A stretch of 64,000 nucleotides of DNA from UBA1479 sp040221095. Lineage in GTDB: Bacteria; Pseudomonadota; Alphaproteobacteria; Rhodospirillales; Casp-alpha2. Each line of letters starts with the position of its first letter. The first letter of the stretch is position 1. The stretch is from NCBI GenBank assembly GCA_040221095.1, contig JAVJVP010000013.1, forward strand, positions 1 through 64,000. Reading direction: 5' to 3'. The notes beneath the pieces are model-generated. The model worked only from the letters and a program-made list of their open reading frames with translations, was not told the origin of the DNA and did not search any database. This document shows, piece by piece, positions 33,965 to 44,382 of the stretch. Both the position numbers and the translations under genes were made by a program.

Positions 33965-34546
33965 ATGAATATCACCGTTAAGGGAAAGAACCTGGACGTG
34001 GGCGACGCGCTGCGGACCCATGCCGAGGACCAGATTGCGGATGCGGTCACCAAGTATTTCGACCGTGCGCTCGAGGCTAGTGTCGTGCTGTCCAAATCGG
34101 GGCACACGTTCAATGCCGAAATTTCGGTGCATCCCATGGGCGGCGTCGTCGTCCATGGACGGGGCGCCAACGACGACCCCTACGCGGCCTTCGATCAGGC
34201 GGCGGAACGCATCGCCAAGCAGCTGCGCCGCTATCACCGGCGTCTGACCAGCCATCACGAGAACAAGGTCGCCCAGGAAAGCTTCCGGGCCCAGCATTTC
34301 GTGGTGCAGGCGGAACCGGAACACGAGGAACTGCCCGAAGAGGGGCAGCCGACCATCATCGCCGAATTGCCCACGGACATCCCGACCCTGTCGGTCGGTG
34401 CCGCGGTTATGCGCATGGATCTGGCGGATACCCGGGTTCAGATGTTCCGTGACAGCAAATCGGGACGCCTGAACGTCGTCTACCGGCGCGAGGACGGCAA
34501 CATCGGCTGGATCGATCCGGTCGACGGCCGCCCCGCCGACGCGTAA
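33965..34546 (+). CDS. hpf: Ribosome hibernation-promoting factor, long form
   Basis: The 193-residue protein combines an N-terminal HPF/YfiA domain (about 1-105; MNITVKGKNLDVGDALRTH, DPYAAFDQAAERIAKQLRRY) with a C-terminal dimerisation domain (about 130-190; MRMDLADTRVQMFRDS ... GWIDP). Long HPF dimerises 70S ribosomes into inactive 100S particles in stationary phase. Confidence 0.95.
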   Translation: MNITVKGKNLDVGDALRTHAEDQIADAVTKYFDRALEASVVLSKSGHTFNAEISVHPMGGVVVHGRGANDDPYAAFDQAAERIAKQLRRYHRRLTSHHENKVAQESFRAQHFVVQAEPEHEELPEEGQPTIIAELPTDIPTLSVGAAVMRMDLADTRVQMFRDSKSGRLNVVYRREDGNIGWIDPVDGRPADA

Positions 34547-34595
34547 AGGTGCTTTGGGCGCCCCGTGGGCGCCCGCGAAAGGCAAAGGACTGGTT

Positions 34596-35060
34596 ATGGA
34601 AATCCGCGACCTCCTCACCTCCGACAGCGTGATCGCCAATCTGCGTGTGACCAGCAAGAAACAGGCGCTGCAGGAACTGGCGGGCGCCGTCGCGCGCATC
34701 ACGGACCTGGACGAACGCGCCGTGTTCGACGTGCTGATGGAACGGGAAAAGCTGGGCACCACCGGCGTCGGCAACGGCATCGCCATTCCCCACGGCAAGC
34801 TGCCCGGCCTGGACAAGCTCTACGGCATGTTCGCGCGCATGGAAAAGCCCATCGACTTCCAGGCCATCGACGAACAGCCGGTCGACCTGATCTTCCTGCT
34901 GCTGGCACCGGAATCGGCGGGGGCGGATCATCTGAAGGCGCTGGCCCGGGTATCCCGGCTGCTGCGTGACCGGGCGACCTGCGACAAGCTGCGCGGTACG
35001 GACAACGCGGAAGCGCTCTACGCGATCCTCAGCAATTCGGCGGACGTGCAGGCGGCCTGA
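34596..35060 (+). CDS. ptsN: PTS IIA-like nitrogen regulatory protein PtsN
   Basis: The 154-residue EIIA-Ntr protein has the phosphorylated His66 in GIAIPHGKLPG. It is the end of the PtsP-PtsO-PtsN phosphorelay that senses nitrogen and controls potassium transport and stress. It lies 49 bp after hpf, the usual order. Confidence 0.95.
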   Translation: MEIRDLLTSDSVIANLRVTSKKQALQELAGAVARITDLDERAVFDVLMEREKLGTTGVGNGIAIPHGKLPGLDKLYGMFARMEKPIDFQAIDEQPVDLIFLLLAPESAGADHLKALARVSRLLRDRATCDKLRGTDNAEALYAILSNSADVQAA

Positions 35061-35132
35061 GCCACTGCTGTCCGGTTTAATCGGGAAGACGGTCTTTTAT
35101 CTGTCTCCGGTCCGTAAATTCACTCAATGAAT

Positions 35133-35229
35133 GTCATGGCCGGGCCCAGATCCGGCCATCCAAGTGCTGATCAAGCCGCAAACCGAAAGAAGGTAAGGCG
35201 TGGATGCCCGTGTCAAGCACGGGCATGAC
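35133..35229. repeat. REP-like intergenic palindromic element, copy B
   Basis: This is an inverted copy of 11911-11996. It is bounded by GTCATG/CATGAC, with stems GGCCGG/CCGGCC and CCCGTG/CACGGG, and the spacer between the stems diverges. It lies between the convergent ptsN and DUF1150 genes, the same kind of location as copy A. Confidence 0.6.
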
Positions 35230-35311
35230 GACCAAAAGGGTCGAATACGCCACCCAACCTTCTAACCGGGGCGGTAATGGGTCAGGTCCGGCAATGGGGG
35301 TGGGAAGAAGA

Positions 35312-35566
35312 TTAGTGAAGCGACGCGACCGCGAAGTCGTTCTTGAACGCCGTCGCCTCGGCCAACTCGAAACTTTCCGCCCAGCCCAGTTCCTCGCCGG
35401 ACGCCGAATAGACGCCGTAGGCCTTGCTGCCCGAGGCCGCGACCGGCTTCACGAAAACGATCTTGTCCGATCCCAGGGCGAGAAAATCCGTGCCCGACAT
35501 GCGGCGCAGCGCCATGGCCTTGAAATTTGCGGCAGGCTTGCTGTTCGAATGAGTGTTGTCCGACAT
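35312..35566 (-). CDS. DUF1150 protein, paralogue A
   Basis: The 84-residue cytoplasmic protein belongs to an alphaproteobacterial family of unknown function. The shared core is DFLALGSDKIVFVKPV ... YGVYSASGEELGWAES. The ATG at 35566 is preceded by GGGAGA. It lies downstream of paralogue B and hsp20 on the same strand. Confidence 0.82.
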   Translation of the reverse strand: MSDNTHSNSKPAANFKAMALRRMSGTDFLALGSDKIVFVKPVAASGSKAYGVYSASGEELGWAESFELAEATAFKNDFAVASLH

Positions 35567-35754
35567 CAGTCGTTCTCCCGACCGGCGGTTCCCGTTTCCC
35601 CCGTATTCTGCGGGGCCCATGGTGGGCCTGACTGAAGCCCATTCTTGGGCCCGAGGGAAACCGCATCCATTCCCTATTCTCGGCAAAAACGGTTAACCGA
35701 TCCTTTAACGGGCGGACAAAAACAGGCCTGCGGCAGGAATTTCGGGCGCCGGGC

Positions 35755-35991
35755 TCAGTGGACGGAAAACGGTTCCAGATCGTTCTGGCGCACGGTCACC
35801 TGGGCCACGGCCAGGGAGTCCGCATAGCCGAGCGGATGGCCGAAGGCGGAAAAGATGCCGTAGACGGGCTTGCCGTCGACCTCGATGGCCTTGACGAAGG
35901 CCGCGGTCTCGGCGCCGAGGGCCAGGAAATCCTCGGCCGTCAGGCCGCCGGGGGCCGGTGGGGCGTGGTTGTCGGGGGTATTGGCGTTCAT
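35755..35991 (-). CDS. DUF1150 protein, paralogue B
   Basis: This 78-residue protein aligns with paralogue A over the whole core (DFLALGAETAAFVKAI ... YGIFSAFGHPLGYADS). The ATG follows AAGGAG. It is 132 bp downstream of hsp20, an association common in alphaproteobacteria that suggests, but does not prove, a stress-related role. Confidence 0.82.
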   Translation of the reverse strand: MNANTPDNHAPPAPGGLTAEDFLALGAETAAFVKAIEVDGKPVYGIFSAFGHPLGYADSLAVAQVTVRQNDLEPFSVH

Positions 35992-36123
35992 CGCTTGAAA
36001 CTCCTTCTGTTGCCGCGCCCCGTTATCCGGGCACGCGGTTTTAGGATTTCGTGATGCGCCGCCTGGGCATTGCGGCGGCATCCGGGCGGCGGGGGCGGAT
36101 GCCGGATCGGGCGCGGGGCGGGT

Positions 36124-36585
36124 TTATTCCTCGGGCGCCACGTCGATGGTGCGGCCCGGTTTCTTCTTCACTCCGCCCTTTTCGATGGCGATGGTCTTTA
36201 TTTCGGGTTCCGGGACGTGGCGTTCAAGGTCGATGTGCAGAAGCCCGTTGTCCAGATGCGCGCGCACGATCTCGATGCCCTCGGCCAGGACGAAGCTGCG
36301 CTGGAACTGGCGCGCCGCGATGCCGCGGTGCAGGTAGATGCGCTCCGCCCCGTCGTCCTGCTGACGGCCGCGGATGACCAACTGGTTCTCCTCGACCGTG
36401 ACGGCCAGGTCGTCGTCGGTGAACCCGGCGACGGCCAGGGTGATGCGCAACAGGTTGTCGCCCACCTGTTCGATGTTATAGGGGGGATAGCCCTCGCCGG
36501 ACGCCTTGGCGGCCTGGTCGAGCATGCGTTCGAAATGTTCGAAACCCAAGAGCAGGGGGCTGTTGAAGGCGCCGAGCCGAGACAT
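36124..36585 (-). CDS. Hsp20/IbpA-type small heat-shock protein
   Basis: The 153-residue protein has an alpha-crystallin domain (about 35-130; YNIEQVGDNLLRITLAVAGF, LVIRGRQQ, FQRSFVLAEGIEIV) and the N-terminal FEHFERMLDQA motif of class A bacterial sHsps. It holds unfolding proteins for refolding by DnaK and ClpB. Expression is probably heat-controlled at translation (see leader). Confidence 0.92.
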   Translation of the reverse strand: MSRLGAFNSPLLLGFEHFERMLDQAAKASGEGYPPYNIEQVGDNLLRITLAVAGFTDDDLAVTVEENQLVIRGRQQDDGAERIYLHRGIAARQFQRSFVLAEGIEIVRAHLDNGLLHIDLERHVPEPEIKTIAIEKGGVKKKPGRTIDVAPEE

Positions 36586-36655
36586 GGGCGTTCTCCTCTG
36601 ATGTCATGAGCGAAAACGGCCGAAAGGCCCGCAAACGGCAGCACCCTTCGTATCC
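36586..36655 (-). promoter_or_regulatory. Possible ROSE-type RNA thermometer in the hsp20 leader
   Basis: Read on the minus strand, the leader has a GGCC-TTTC-GGCC hairpin. A TCGCT motif follows and lies 9 nt before AGAGGAG, the ribosome site of hsp20. TCGCT matches the U(U/C)GCU anti-SD signature of ROSE elements, which mask the ribosome site at low temperature. Folding has not been computed. Confidence 0.4.
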
Positions 36656-36657
36656 CT

Positions 36658-36686
36658 TAATTTGGCAGGAAAAGCCCCCCTGTCAA
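36658..36686 (-). promoter_or_regulatory. hsp20 promoter
   Basis: On the minus strand, TTGACA (36686-36681), a 17-bp spacer and AAATTA (36663-36658) are seen. This fits a housekeeping-type promoter with a leader of about 65 nt, consistent with control at the RNA level. Confidence 0.45.
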
Positions 36687-36705
36687 TGGCCGGGGCATAC
36701 CGGGA

Positions 36706-37662
36706 TCAGCCGACGACGCGGGCCAGGCGGACCGCCGTGGCCCCCCGGTTGAGGCGCCGCGACGGCATGATCAGCACGCAGTCGTCGTGCGGCGTGACCA
36801 CGGGTTCGTCGCCGTCATAGCCCAGCACCGTGCCCGCCTTGGCGATGGTCTCGAGCCCGCGGTAATCCTCGGCGAAGCGGAAGCGGTCGGTCGTGATGGT
36901 GACCGGATGGGTGACCTCGACGATTTTCTGCTTGGGCGGCGTGGGACCCAGATGGGGGGTCGCGAAATCCATGTCCACGGCGCCCGTGTACAGCAGGAAG
37001 CGCAGCGCCGTTTCCTTGGCCATCGCTTCCGACGAGGCTTCCCAATGCTGGCCGCATTCGACCAGAAGCGCGTCCTTCGGCGAGGTCTCGTTGCGGAAAT
37101 CCGCGTAATCGCGCATGCGCCGGCCGGCGGCGTGGCCTTCGTCCATGACCACCAGTTCCGGCACGCCGACGCCCTCGGCCAGCTTGCGCCCCTTGTCGAG
37201 CGGCCCGGCCAGCATCAGCGCCCCCGTGGCATGCTGCATGGAATGGATGTCCAAAAGCCGGTCGACCGTGTCGATGAAGGGGCGGACTTCCCGCGCGCGG
37301 GTCAATTCCGCCGACTGGCGCGGGCCGTCCAGGGTCGCCGCGTCCCACAGGCGGTTGAAATCCTCGTCGACGAAGCGGGACGCCAGGGGTTCCGCCGGAT
37401 CGAACCGCCCATAGGCGGCGACGTTCATGAAGCCCAGCGACAGTCTGCCCCGTTTGGGCCGCACGCCCAGTTTCATCAGCCAGTCGAGGGCGATGGCGCC
37501 GCACAGCTCGTTGCCGTGCACGACCGCGGTGATCATCACATGGGGTCCCGGCTCGGCGGCCTCGAACGAGGTGATGTAATCGATGCCCGTGTTGCCCGCC
37601 TTGTAGGGGCGGATGTCCGGGGCTTGAAGCTGCACGGGGTATTCGGCGTCGGCGGGCGTCAT
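36706..37662 (-). CDS. Succinylglutamate desuccinylase/aspartoacylase-family deacylase
   Basis: The 318-residue zinc carboxypeptidase-fold enzyme has VVHGNELCGA (zinc His and Glu), LDIHSMQHATG and later LVECGQHW with the catalytic Glu. Relatives remove N-acyl groups from amino acids. It is divergent from the ABC importer starting at 37831, with 168 bp between, which suggests a shared pathway. Confidence 0.82.
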   Translation of the reverse strand: MTPADAEYPVQLQAPDIRPYKAGNTGIDYITSFEAAEPGPHVMITAVVHGNELCGAIALDWLMKLGVRPKRGRLSLGFMNVAAYGRFDPAEPLASRFVDEDFNRLWDAATLDGPRQSAELTRAREVRPFIDTVDRLLDIHSMQHATGALMLAGPLDKGRKLAEGVGVPELVVMDEGHAAGRRMRDYADFRNETSPKDALLVECGQHWEASSEAMAKETALRFLLYTGAVDMDFATPHLGPTPPKQKIVEVTHPVTITTDRFRFAEDYRGLETIAKAGTVLGYDGDEPVVTPHDDCVLIMPSRRLNRGATAVRLARVVG

Positions 37663-37830
37663 GGCGGTCCTTATCGGCGAAAAAAGGGTTCATATCGAAC
37701 GATCAAAGCCCCCCCAGGTCAAGTCCCGAACACGCCCTGGCGGCGATGCTTGTCGGCGGACCGTGATTGATGCAACATGATTTCCGGCACCGGGCGTCAT
37801 GACCCGGATCAAGCAGGGAGCCTGAACGAA

Positions 37831-39426
37831 ATGTATTTCCGTAAATCAATGTTTGCTGCGGCGGCGGGCCTGTGCCTGACCTTCGCCGCCGGCACGGCCG
37901 CCCAGGCCCAGACCATCACCATCGGCCTCGGCACGGAGCCGACCTCGATCGACCCGCACTACCACAACCTGGGCCCGAACAACCAGATCGCGCAGCACAT
38001 CTTTTCCCGCCTCATGGAGCAGGACCACAAGCAGCGTCTGATGCCGGGCCTGGCCACGGAATGGAAACCGGTCGACGACACGACCTGGGAATTCAAGCTG
38101 CGGAAGGGCGTGAAATTCCACGACGGCTCGGAATTCAACGTCGACGACGTGATCTTTTCCATGGAGCGCGCGGCCGCGCACCCGAACGCCAAGTCGAGCT
38201 TCAAGGTCTTCACCCATGGCGGCGGCAAGACCTATGAGCGCGTCGACGACTATACGCTGCGGGTCAAGACGCCCGAGCCCTATCCCCTGATGGCGGTCGA
38301 CCTGTCCAACGTGCACATCGTGTCGGACAAGTCCAAGGGCCATTGGGAAGGCGACTTCAACAACGGCAGCCAGGCCGCCGGCACGGGCCCCTACAAATTC
38401 GTCAAATGGACCAAGGGCGAAATTCTGGAATTCGCGCGCAACGAAGATTATTGGGGCAAGAAACCCCATTGGAAATCCGTCGTGATCAAGCCGATCAAGT
38501 CGTCGCCGTCGCGGCTGGCGGCGCTGTTGGCGGGCGATGTGGACTTCATCGACCAGGTGCCCACGGTCGATGTGGCGGGGCTCAAGAAAAACCCCAACAT
38601 CACGCTCAGCCAAGGCATCTCCAACCGCGTGATCTATCTGCACCTGGACCAGCACCGCGACGTCACGCCGTTCGCCAAGGGCCCGGACGGCGAGGAGATC
38701 AAGAACCCGTTCAAGGACGTGCGCGTGCGCAAGGCGATTTCCAAGGCCATCAACCGCGACCTGATCATCGAACGGATCATGGAAGGCATCGCGGTGAAGG
38801 CGGGACAGCTTCTGCCCGACGGCTTCTTCGGTGTTTCGGACAAGCTGCAGCCCGATACCTATGACCCCAAGGGCGCCAAGAAGCTGCTGGCCGAGGCGGG
38901 TTATCCGAAGGGCTTCCAGACCACCCTGCACGGTCCCAACGACCGCTACATCAACGACGCCAAGATCGTCGAGGCGGTGGCCCAGATGCTGTCGCGCATC
39001 GGCATCATGACGACCCCGGACACCATGCCGAAAAGCGTGTTCTTCAAGCGCGGCAAGAACGGCGGGCCGGCCAAGCCGCCCGAGTTCTCGTTCCTGCTGG
39101 TCGGCTGGGGCTCGGGCACGGGCGAGGCGTCGTCGCCGCTGCGTTCCCTGCTCACCACCTATGACAAGGAAAAGGGCAACGGCTCGTCCAACCGCGGCCT
39201 GTATTCCAGCGCCAAGATGGAGGCTGTCCTGAACCAGGCCCTGGCCACGGTCGATGACACCAAGCGGGCGGCGCTGCTGGCCCAGGCCACGGAAATCGCC
39301 ATCGGCGAGGACATGGGCCTGATCCCGCTGCACTACCAGGTCAACACCTGGGCCGCGAAGAAGGGCCTCAAGTACCTGGCGCGCACGGACGAGCGCACGG
39401 TCTCCTACGACATCCAGCCCGAATAG
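37831..39426 (+). CDS. ABC transporter substrate-binding protein, family 5 (DppA/OppA type)
   Basis: The 531-residue periplasmic protein has a signal peptide ending AQAQT, then GLGTEPTSIDPHYHN and the family-5 motif VKFHDGSEFNVDDVIFSMER. It captures peptides or similar solutes for the permeases that follow. The ATG at 37831 follows CAGGGAG. Confidence 0.9.
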   Translation: MYFRKSMFAAAAGLCLTFAAGTAAQAQTITIGLGTEPTSIDPHYHNLGPNNQIAQHIFSRLMEQDHKQRLMPGLATEWKPVDDTTWEFKLRKGVKFHDGSEFNVDDVIFSMERAAAHPNAKSSFKVFTHGGGKTYERVDDYTLRVKTPEPYPLMAVDLSNVHIVSDKSKGHWEGDFNNGSQAAGTGPYKFVKWTKGEILEFARNEDYWGKKPHWKSVVIKPIKSSPSRLAALLAGDVDFIDQVPTVDVAGLKKNPNITLSQGISNRVIYLHLDQHRDVTPFAKGPDGEEIKNPFKDVRVRKAISKAINRDLIIERIMEGIAVKAGQLLPDGFFGVSDKLQPDTYDPKGAKKLLAEAGYPKGFQTTLHGPNDRYINDAKIVEAVAQMLSRIGIMTTPDTMPKSVFFKRGKNGGPAKPPEFSFLLVGWGSGTGEASSPLRSLLTTYDKEKGNGSSNRGLYSSAKMEAVLNQALATVDDTKRAALLAQATEIAIGEDMGLIPLHYQVNTWAAKKGLKYLARTDERTVSYDIQPE

Positions 39427-39492
39427 GGCGCCGCCGGAACACGGGGGGCGGCCGACGGTGCGCCGCCCTCCGCTTCCGGTTGGGGAGCAACC

Positions 39493-40470
39493 ATGACCGT
39501 TTTCATCATCCGCCGGCTCATGCAGAGCTTCGCCGTCGTCCTGGTGATGTCGTTCATCGTGTTCGGCGGGGTCAACATCGTCGGCGACCCGGTCGAAATG
39601 ATGGTGTCCGACGAGGCGACCCAGGAGGAGCGGGAGAAGGTCATCCGCTCCATGGGCCTGGACAAGCCCTGGTACGTGCAGTACGGGCGCTTCGTCGCCG
39701 GCGCGTTCGAGGGCAATCTGGGGAAATCCTTCATCTACGGCGAGCCGGCGCTGGGCATCATCGTGCAGCGTATCCCCGCGACCCTGGAACTGGCGCTGGC
39801 GGCCCTGCTGCTGGCGATCATCATCGGCATTCCCTTGGGCGTCTATGCGGGGCTGAAACCGGACAGCGTGGCGTCCAAGTCGATCATGGCGGGATCGATC
39901 CTGGGGTTCTCGCTGCCGACCTTTTGGGTCGGGCTGATGTTCATCATGGTGTTCGCGGTGATCCTCGGCTGGCTGCCCTCGACGGGGCGCGGCGACACGG
40001 TGCCGCTGCTCGGCATCGAGGTCAGCTTCCTGACCCTGGACGGCCTCGCGCATCTGTTCCTGCCGGCGCTCAATCTGGCGCTGTTCAAGATTTCCCTGGT
40101 CATCCGCCTGGCCCGCGCCGGCACCCGCGAGGTCGTCCATCAGGACTACATCAAGTTCGCCCGCGCCAAGGGCCTGAGCAACAGCCGCATCGTCCTGGTG
40201 CATCTGATGAAGAACATCATGATCCCGGTGGTCACGGTGCTGGGCCTTGAATTCGGCGGCCTGATCGCGTTTTCCGTGGTCACGGAATCGGTCTTCGCCT
40301 GGCCCGGCATGGGCAAGCTGATCATCGACTCAATCCAGTCCCTCGACCGTCCGGTGATCGTCGCCTACCTGATGATCATCGTGCTCATCTTCGTCGTCAT
40401 CAACCTGGTGGTCGATGTGCTCTACTCGGTCCTGGACCCGCGGGTCCGCCTGTCGGAACTGAAATCATGA
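39493..40470 (+). CDS. ABC transporter permease (DppB type)
   Basis: The 325-residue inner-membrane protein has six predicted helices, a long periplasmic loop after the first, and the EAA loop (REVVHQDYIKFARAKGLSN) that contacts the ATPases. It overlaps the next permease by ATGA. Confidence 0.92.
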   Translation: MTVFIIRRLMQSFAVVLVMSFIVFGGVNIVGDPVEMMVSDEATQEEREKVIRSMGLDKPWYVQYGRFVAGAFEGNLGKSFIYGEPALGIIVQRIPATLELALAALLLAIIIGIPLGVYAGLKPDSVASKSIMAGSILGFSLPTFWVGLMFIMVFAVILGWLPSTGRGDTVPLLGIEVSFLTLDGLAHLFLPALNLALFKISLVIRLARAGTREVVHQDYIKFARAKGLSNSRIVLVHLMKNIMIPVVTVLGLEFGGLIAFSVVTESVFAWPGMGKLIIDSIQSLDRPVIVAYLMIIVLIFVVINLVVDVLYSVLDPRVRLSELKS

Positions 40471-41393
40471 ACGACGCCGCCGCCCCCCTGACGACAACCG
40501 TCCCCGCCGAGGCGGTCAAGGTGGAAACGCCGTTCCGCCGGTTCTGCCGCGACTATGCGGACAGCCGCGTCGCCACGGCGGCGCTGGCCGTGCTGGCGGC
40601 GATCATCCTGATCGCCCTGTTCGCCCCCTGGATCGCGCCGACCGATCCCTACGACCTGGCCAGCGTCAGCATCCTCGACGGCAAGTTGAAGCCGGGCAGC
40701 CAGTCCATGGACGGGCTGACCTATTGGCTGGGCACGGACGGCGCCGGGCGCGATCTCGTCTCGGCGATCATCTACGGCCTGCGCATCTCGCTCGGCGTCG
40801 GCGTCATGTCGGGGGCGTTCGCGCTGTGCATCGGCACGGCGGTCGGCCTGACGGCGGCCTATTTCGGCGGCCGCGTCGACGCCTTCATCATGCGCGTGGT
40901 CGACATTCAATTGTCGTTCCCGGCGATCCTCATCGCGCTGATCCTGCTCGCCATCCTGGGCAAGGGGGTGGACAAGATCACCATCGCCCTGGTCATCGCG
41001 CAATGGGCCTATTACGCGCGCACCGTGCGCGGCTCGGCCCTGGTCGAACGCAACAAGGAATACATCGAGGCGGCGCAATGCCTGGCCCTCGGCCACAACC
41101 GCATCGTGTTCCGCCATCTGTTCCCCAACTGCCTGCCGCCCCTGATCGTGGTCGGCACGATCCAGACGGCGCATGCCATATCGCTCGAGGCGACGCTCAG
41201 CTTTCTCGGCGTGGGATTGCCGATCTCGGAGCCGTCCCTGGGCCTGCTGATCTCCAACGGCTTCGACTTCATGCTGTCGGGCTACTACTGGATCAGCTTC
41301 TTCCCGGGCGTGGCCCTGCTCATCACTATCGTCGCGATCAATCTGGTCGGGGACCAGCTGCGCGACGTGCTCAACCCGCGTTTGCAGAAATAG
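40467..41393 (+). CDS. ABC transporter permease (DppC type)
   Basis: The 308-residue permease has the N-terminal OppC-like segment and helices, the GTDGAGRDLVSAIIYGLR motif of DppC/OppC, and the EAA loop EYIEAAQCLALGHNRIVFRH. It pairs with the upstream permease. Confidence 0.92.
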   Translation: MNDAAAPLTTTVPAEAVKVETPFRRFCRDYADSRVATAALAVLAAIILIALFAPWIAPTDPYDLASVSILDGKLKPGSQSMDGLTYWLGTDGAGRDLVSAIIYGLRISLGVGVMSGAFALCIGTAVGLTAAYFGGRVDAFIMRVVDIQLSFPAILIALILLAILGKGVDKITIALVIAQWAYYARTVRGSALVERNKEYIEAAQCLALGHNRIVFRHLFPNCLPPLIVVGTIQTAHAISLEATLSFLGVGLPISEPSLGLLISNGFDFMLSGYYWISFFPGVALLITIVAINLVGDQLRDVLNPRLQK

Positions 41394-41410
41394 GGACGCC
41401 GGAGCAGATC

Positions 41411-42402
41411 ATGAACGCCGCCGCGCCCACCCTGCAGGTCGACAACCTGGAAACCCATTTCTTCACCAAGGACGGCGTGGCCAAGGCCGTCGACGGGGTC
41501 AGCTTTTCGGTCGGCCGGGGCGAGATCATGGGCCTGGTCGGCGAGTCCGGATCGGGCAAGTCCGTGACCGGATTTTCGGTTCTGGGTCTGGTCGATCCGC
41601 CGGGCCGGGTGGTCGGCGGCCGGGTCCTGTTCCAGGGCCGGGATCTTTTGACCCTGGACGCGGAAAGCCTGCGCAGCCTGCGCGGCAACCGCATCGCCAT
41701 GATCTTCCAGGACCCGATGATGACCCTCAATCCGGTCCTGCGCGTCGACACGCAAATGATCGAGACCGTGCGTGCCCATGACGCCTCGGTCTCGAAGGAC
41801 GCGGCCCGGGCCCGGGCCCGCGATGCCCTGGGCCAGGTCGGCATCCCCAGCCCGGACGAGCGGCTGCGCGCCTACCCGCATCAGTTTTCCGGCGGCATGC
41901 GCCAGCGCGTGGCGATCGCCATCGCGCTTTTGAACAAGCCCGACCTGATCATCGCCGACGAGCCGACCACGGCGCTCGACGTCACCATCCAGGGACAGAT
42001 TTTGTACGAGGCGCAGAAACTGTGCCGCGAAACCGGCACGGCGCTGATCTGGATCACCCACGACCTTGCGGTGATCGCCGGCCTGGCCGACCAGATCAGC
42101 GTCATGTACGCCGGGCGCATCGTCGAACAGGGCGCCTTGAGCGACGTGCTCGACCGGCCGGTCCATCCCTATACGCAGGGGCTTTTGGGCTCCGTGCCCG
42201 GGCACAACACGCGGGGCACGCGGCTTTACCAGATTCCCGGCATGACGCCGTCATTGCTGAAGCTGCCCCGGGGCTGCGCCTTCAAGGACCGCTGCCCCCA
42301 TGGCGATGGGGCGTGCGACGTGACGCCGGACATCAGCACCCCGCTGCCGGGCCGGGCCGTTCGCTGCGCCCATCCGCAGCTGGATGCCGGGGGGCGCGCG
42401 CC

Positions 42403-42406
<4 letters not shown>
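41411..42406 (+). CDS. ABC transporter ATP-binding protein (DppD type)
   Basis: The 331-residue ATPase has Walker A GESGSGKS, signature FSGGMRQRVAIAIAL and Walker B LIIADEPTTALD. The C-terminal oligopeptide-transporter region includes the Cys motif (CAFKDRCPHGDGAC), a likely iron-sulfur or zinc site. It overlaps the next ATPase by ATGA. Confidence 0.93.
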
Positions 42407-43394
<988 letters not shown>

Positions 43395-43398
<4 letters not shown>

Positions 43399-44279
43399 CG
43401 GGCATCGCCGACCTGGAGATTCCGGGCGTGCTGCGTCTGCGCGCGGCGGTCGAGCCCGCCGTGCCGCTGGTGTTCGATTCCCCGCACAGCGGCAACGTCT
43501 ATCCCGACGATTTCGGCGCCGCGGCGCCGGTGGCCGATCTGCGGCCGGCCGAGGACGCCTTCATCGACGATCTCTACGCCGCGGCCCCTGAATTGGGGGC
43601 CTCCCTCCTGACGGCCCTGTTCCCCCGGCTGTATATCGACCCCAACCGGATGGAAACGGACATGGACCCGGCCGAGATCGCGGGGGAGTGGGACGGCCCG
43701 CCGCTGGCGCCCGGAGACAAGGCCCGGCTCGGCCAGGGGGTCGTCTGGACCCGCCGCCCGCCGGACCTGCCGGTCTATGCGGGCAAGCTTCCGGCGGCGG
43801 CGCTCAAGGCGCGCATCGAGGGCTATCACCGGCCCTATCATCAGGCGCTTGGCCGGGTGCTGGATGCGGCGGCGGCGCGGTTCGGCGGCTATTACCACAT
43901 CGATTGCCATTCCATGCCCTCGGTCGCCACGGACATGTCGCCGGAACCGACGGGCACCCTGCGCCCGGATTTCACGCTGGGATCCCGCGACGGCACGTCC
44001 TGTGCGCCGGACCTGACCGCCTGCGTGCGGGACTATCTGGCGAGCCGGGGCTTCGATGTGCGGGTCGATCATTGGTACAAGGGGGTCGAGATCGTGCGCC
44101 GCTACGGCAACCCGGCGGCCGGCCGCCATAGCCTGCAGATCGAGATCAGCCGGAGGCTCTACATGGACGAGGCCCGGATCGCGAAGACAACCGACTATCC
44201 GGCGGTCAAGGCCGTGTTCACAGGGCTGATCGCGGAATTGCGGCGGTTTTCGGCCGCATTTCCTCCTGGACCAAAGTAA
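43395..44279 (+). CDS. N-formylglutamate amidohydrolase
   Basis: The 294-residue metal-dependent hydrolase of the HutG-type FGase family releases formate from N-formyl-glutamate or related N-formyl amino acids. Family marks are FDSPHSGNVYP, LYIDPNRME, IDCHSMPS and QIEISRRLYMDE. It is translationally coupled to the importer, so its substrate probably enters through that transporter. No other hut gene is nearby. Confidence 0.88.
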
Positions 44280-44382
44280 GCGATGAAAAATACCGGCGGG
44301 GCTGTAAAATCGGCGCGGACGATCCGGGAGCGCCCATGACATCGAATACATCGATTCGGCCCATGGCCACCGTTGGCGCGGC

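Noticed and set aside
37846..40203. 785-codon open frame opposite the binding protein and permease
   Set aside because: Same reason: low-complexity antisense translation spanning two clear genes.
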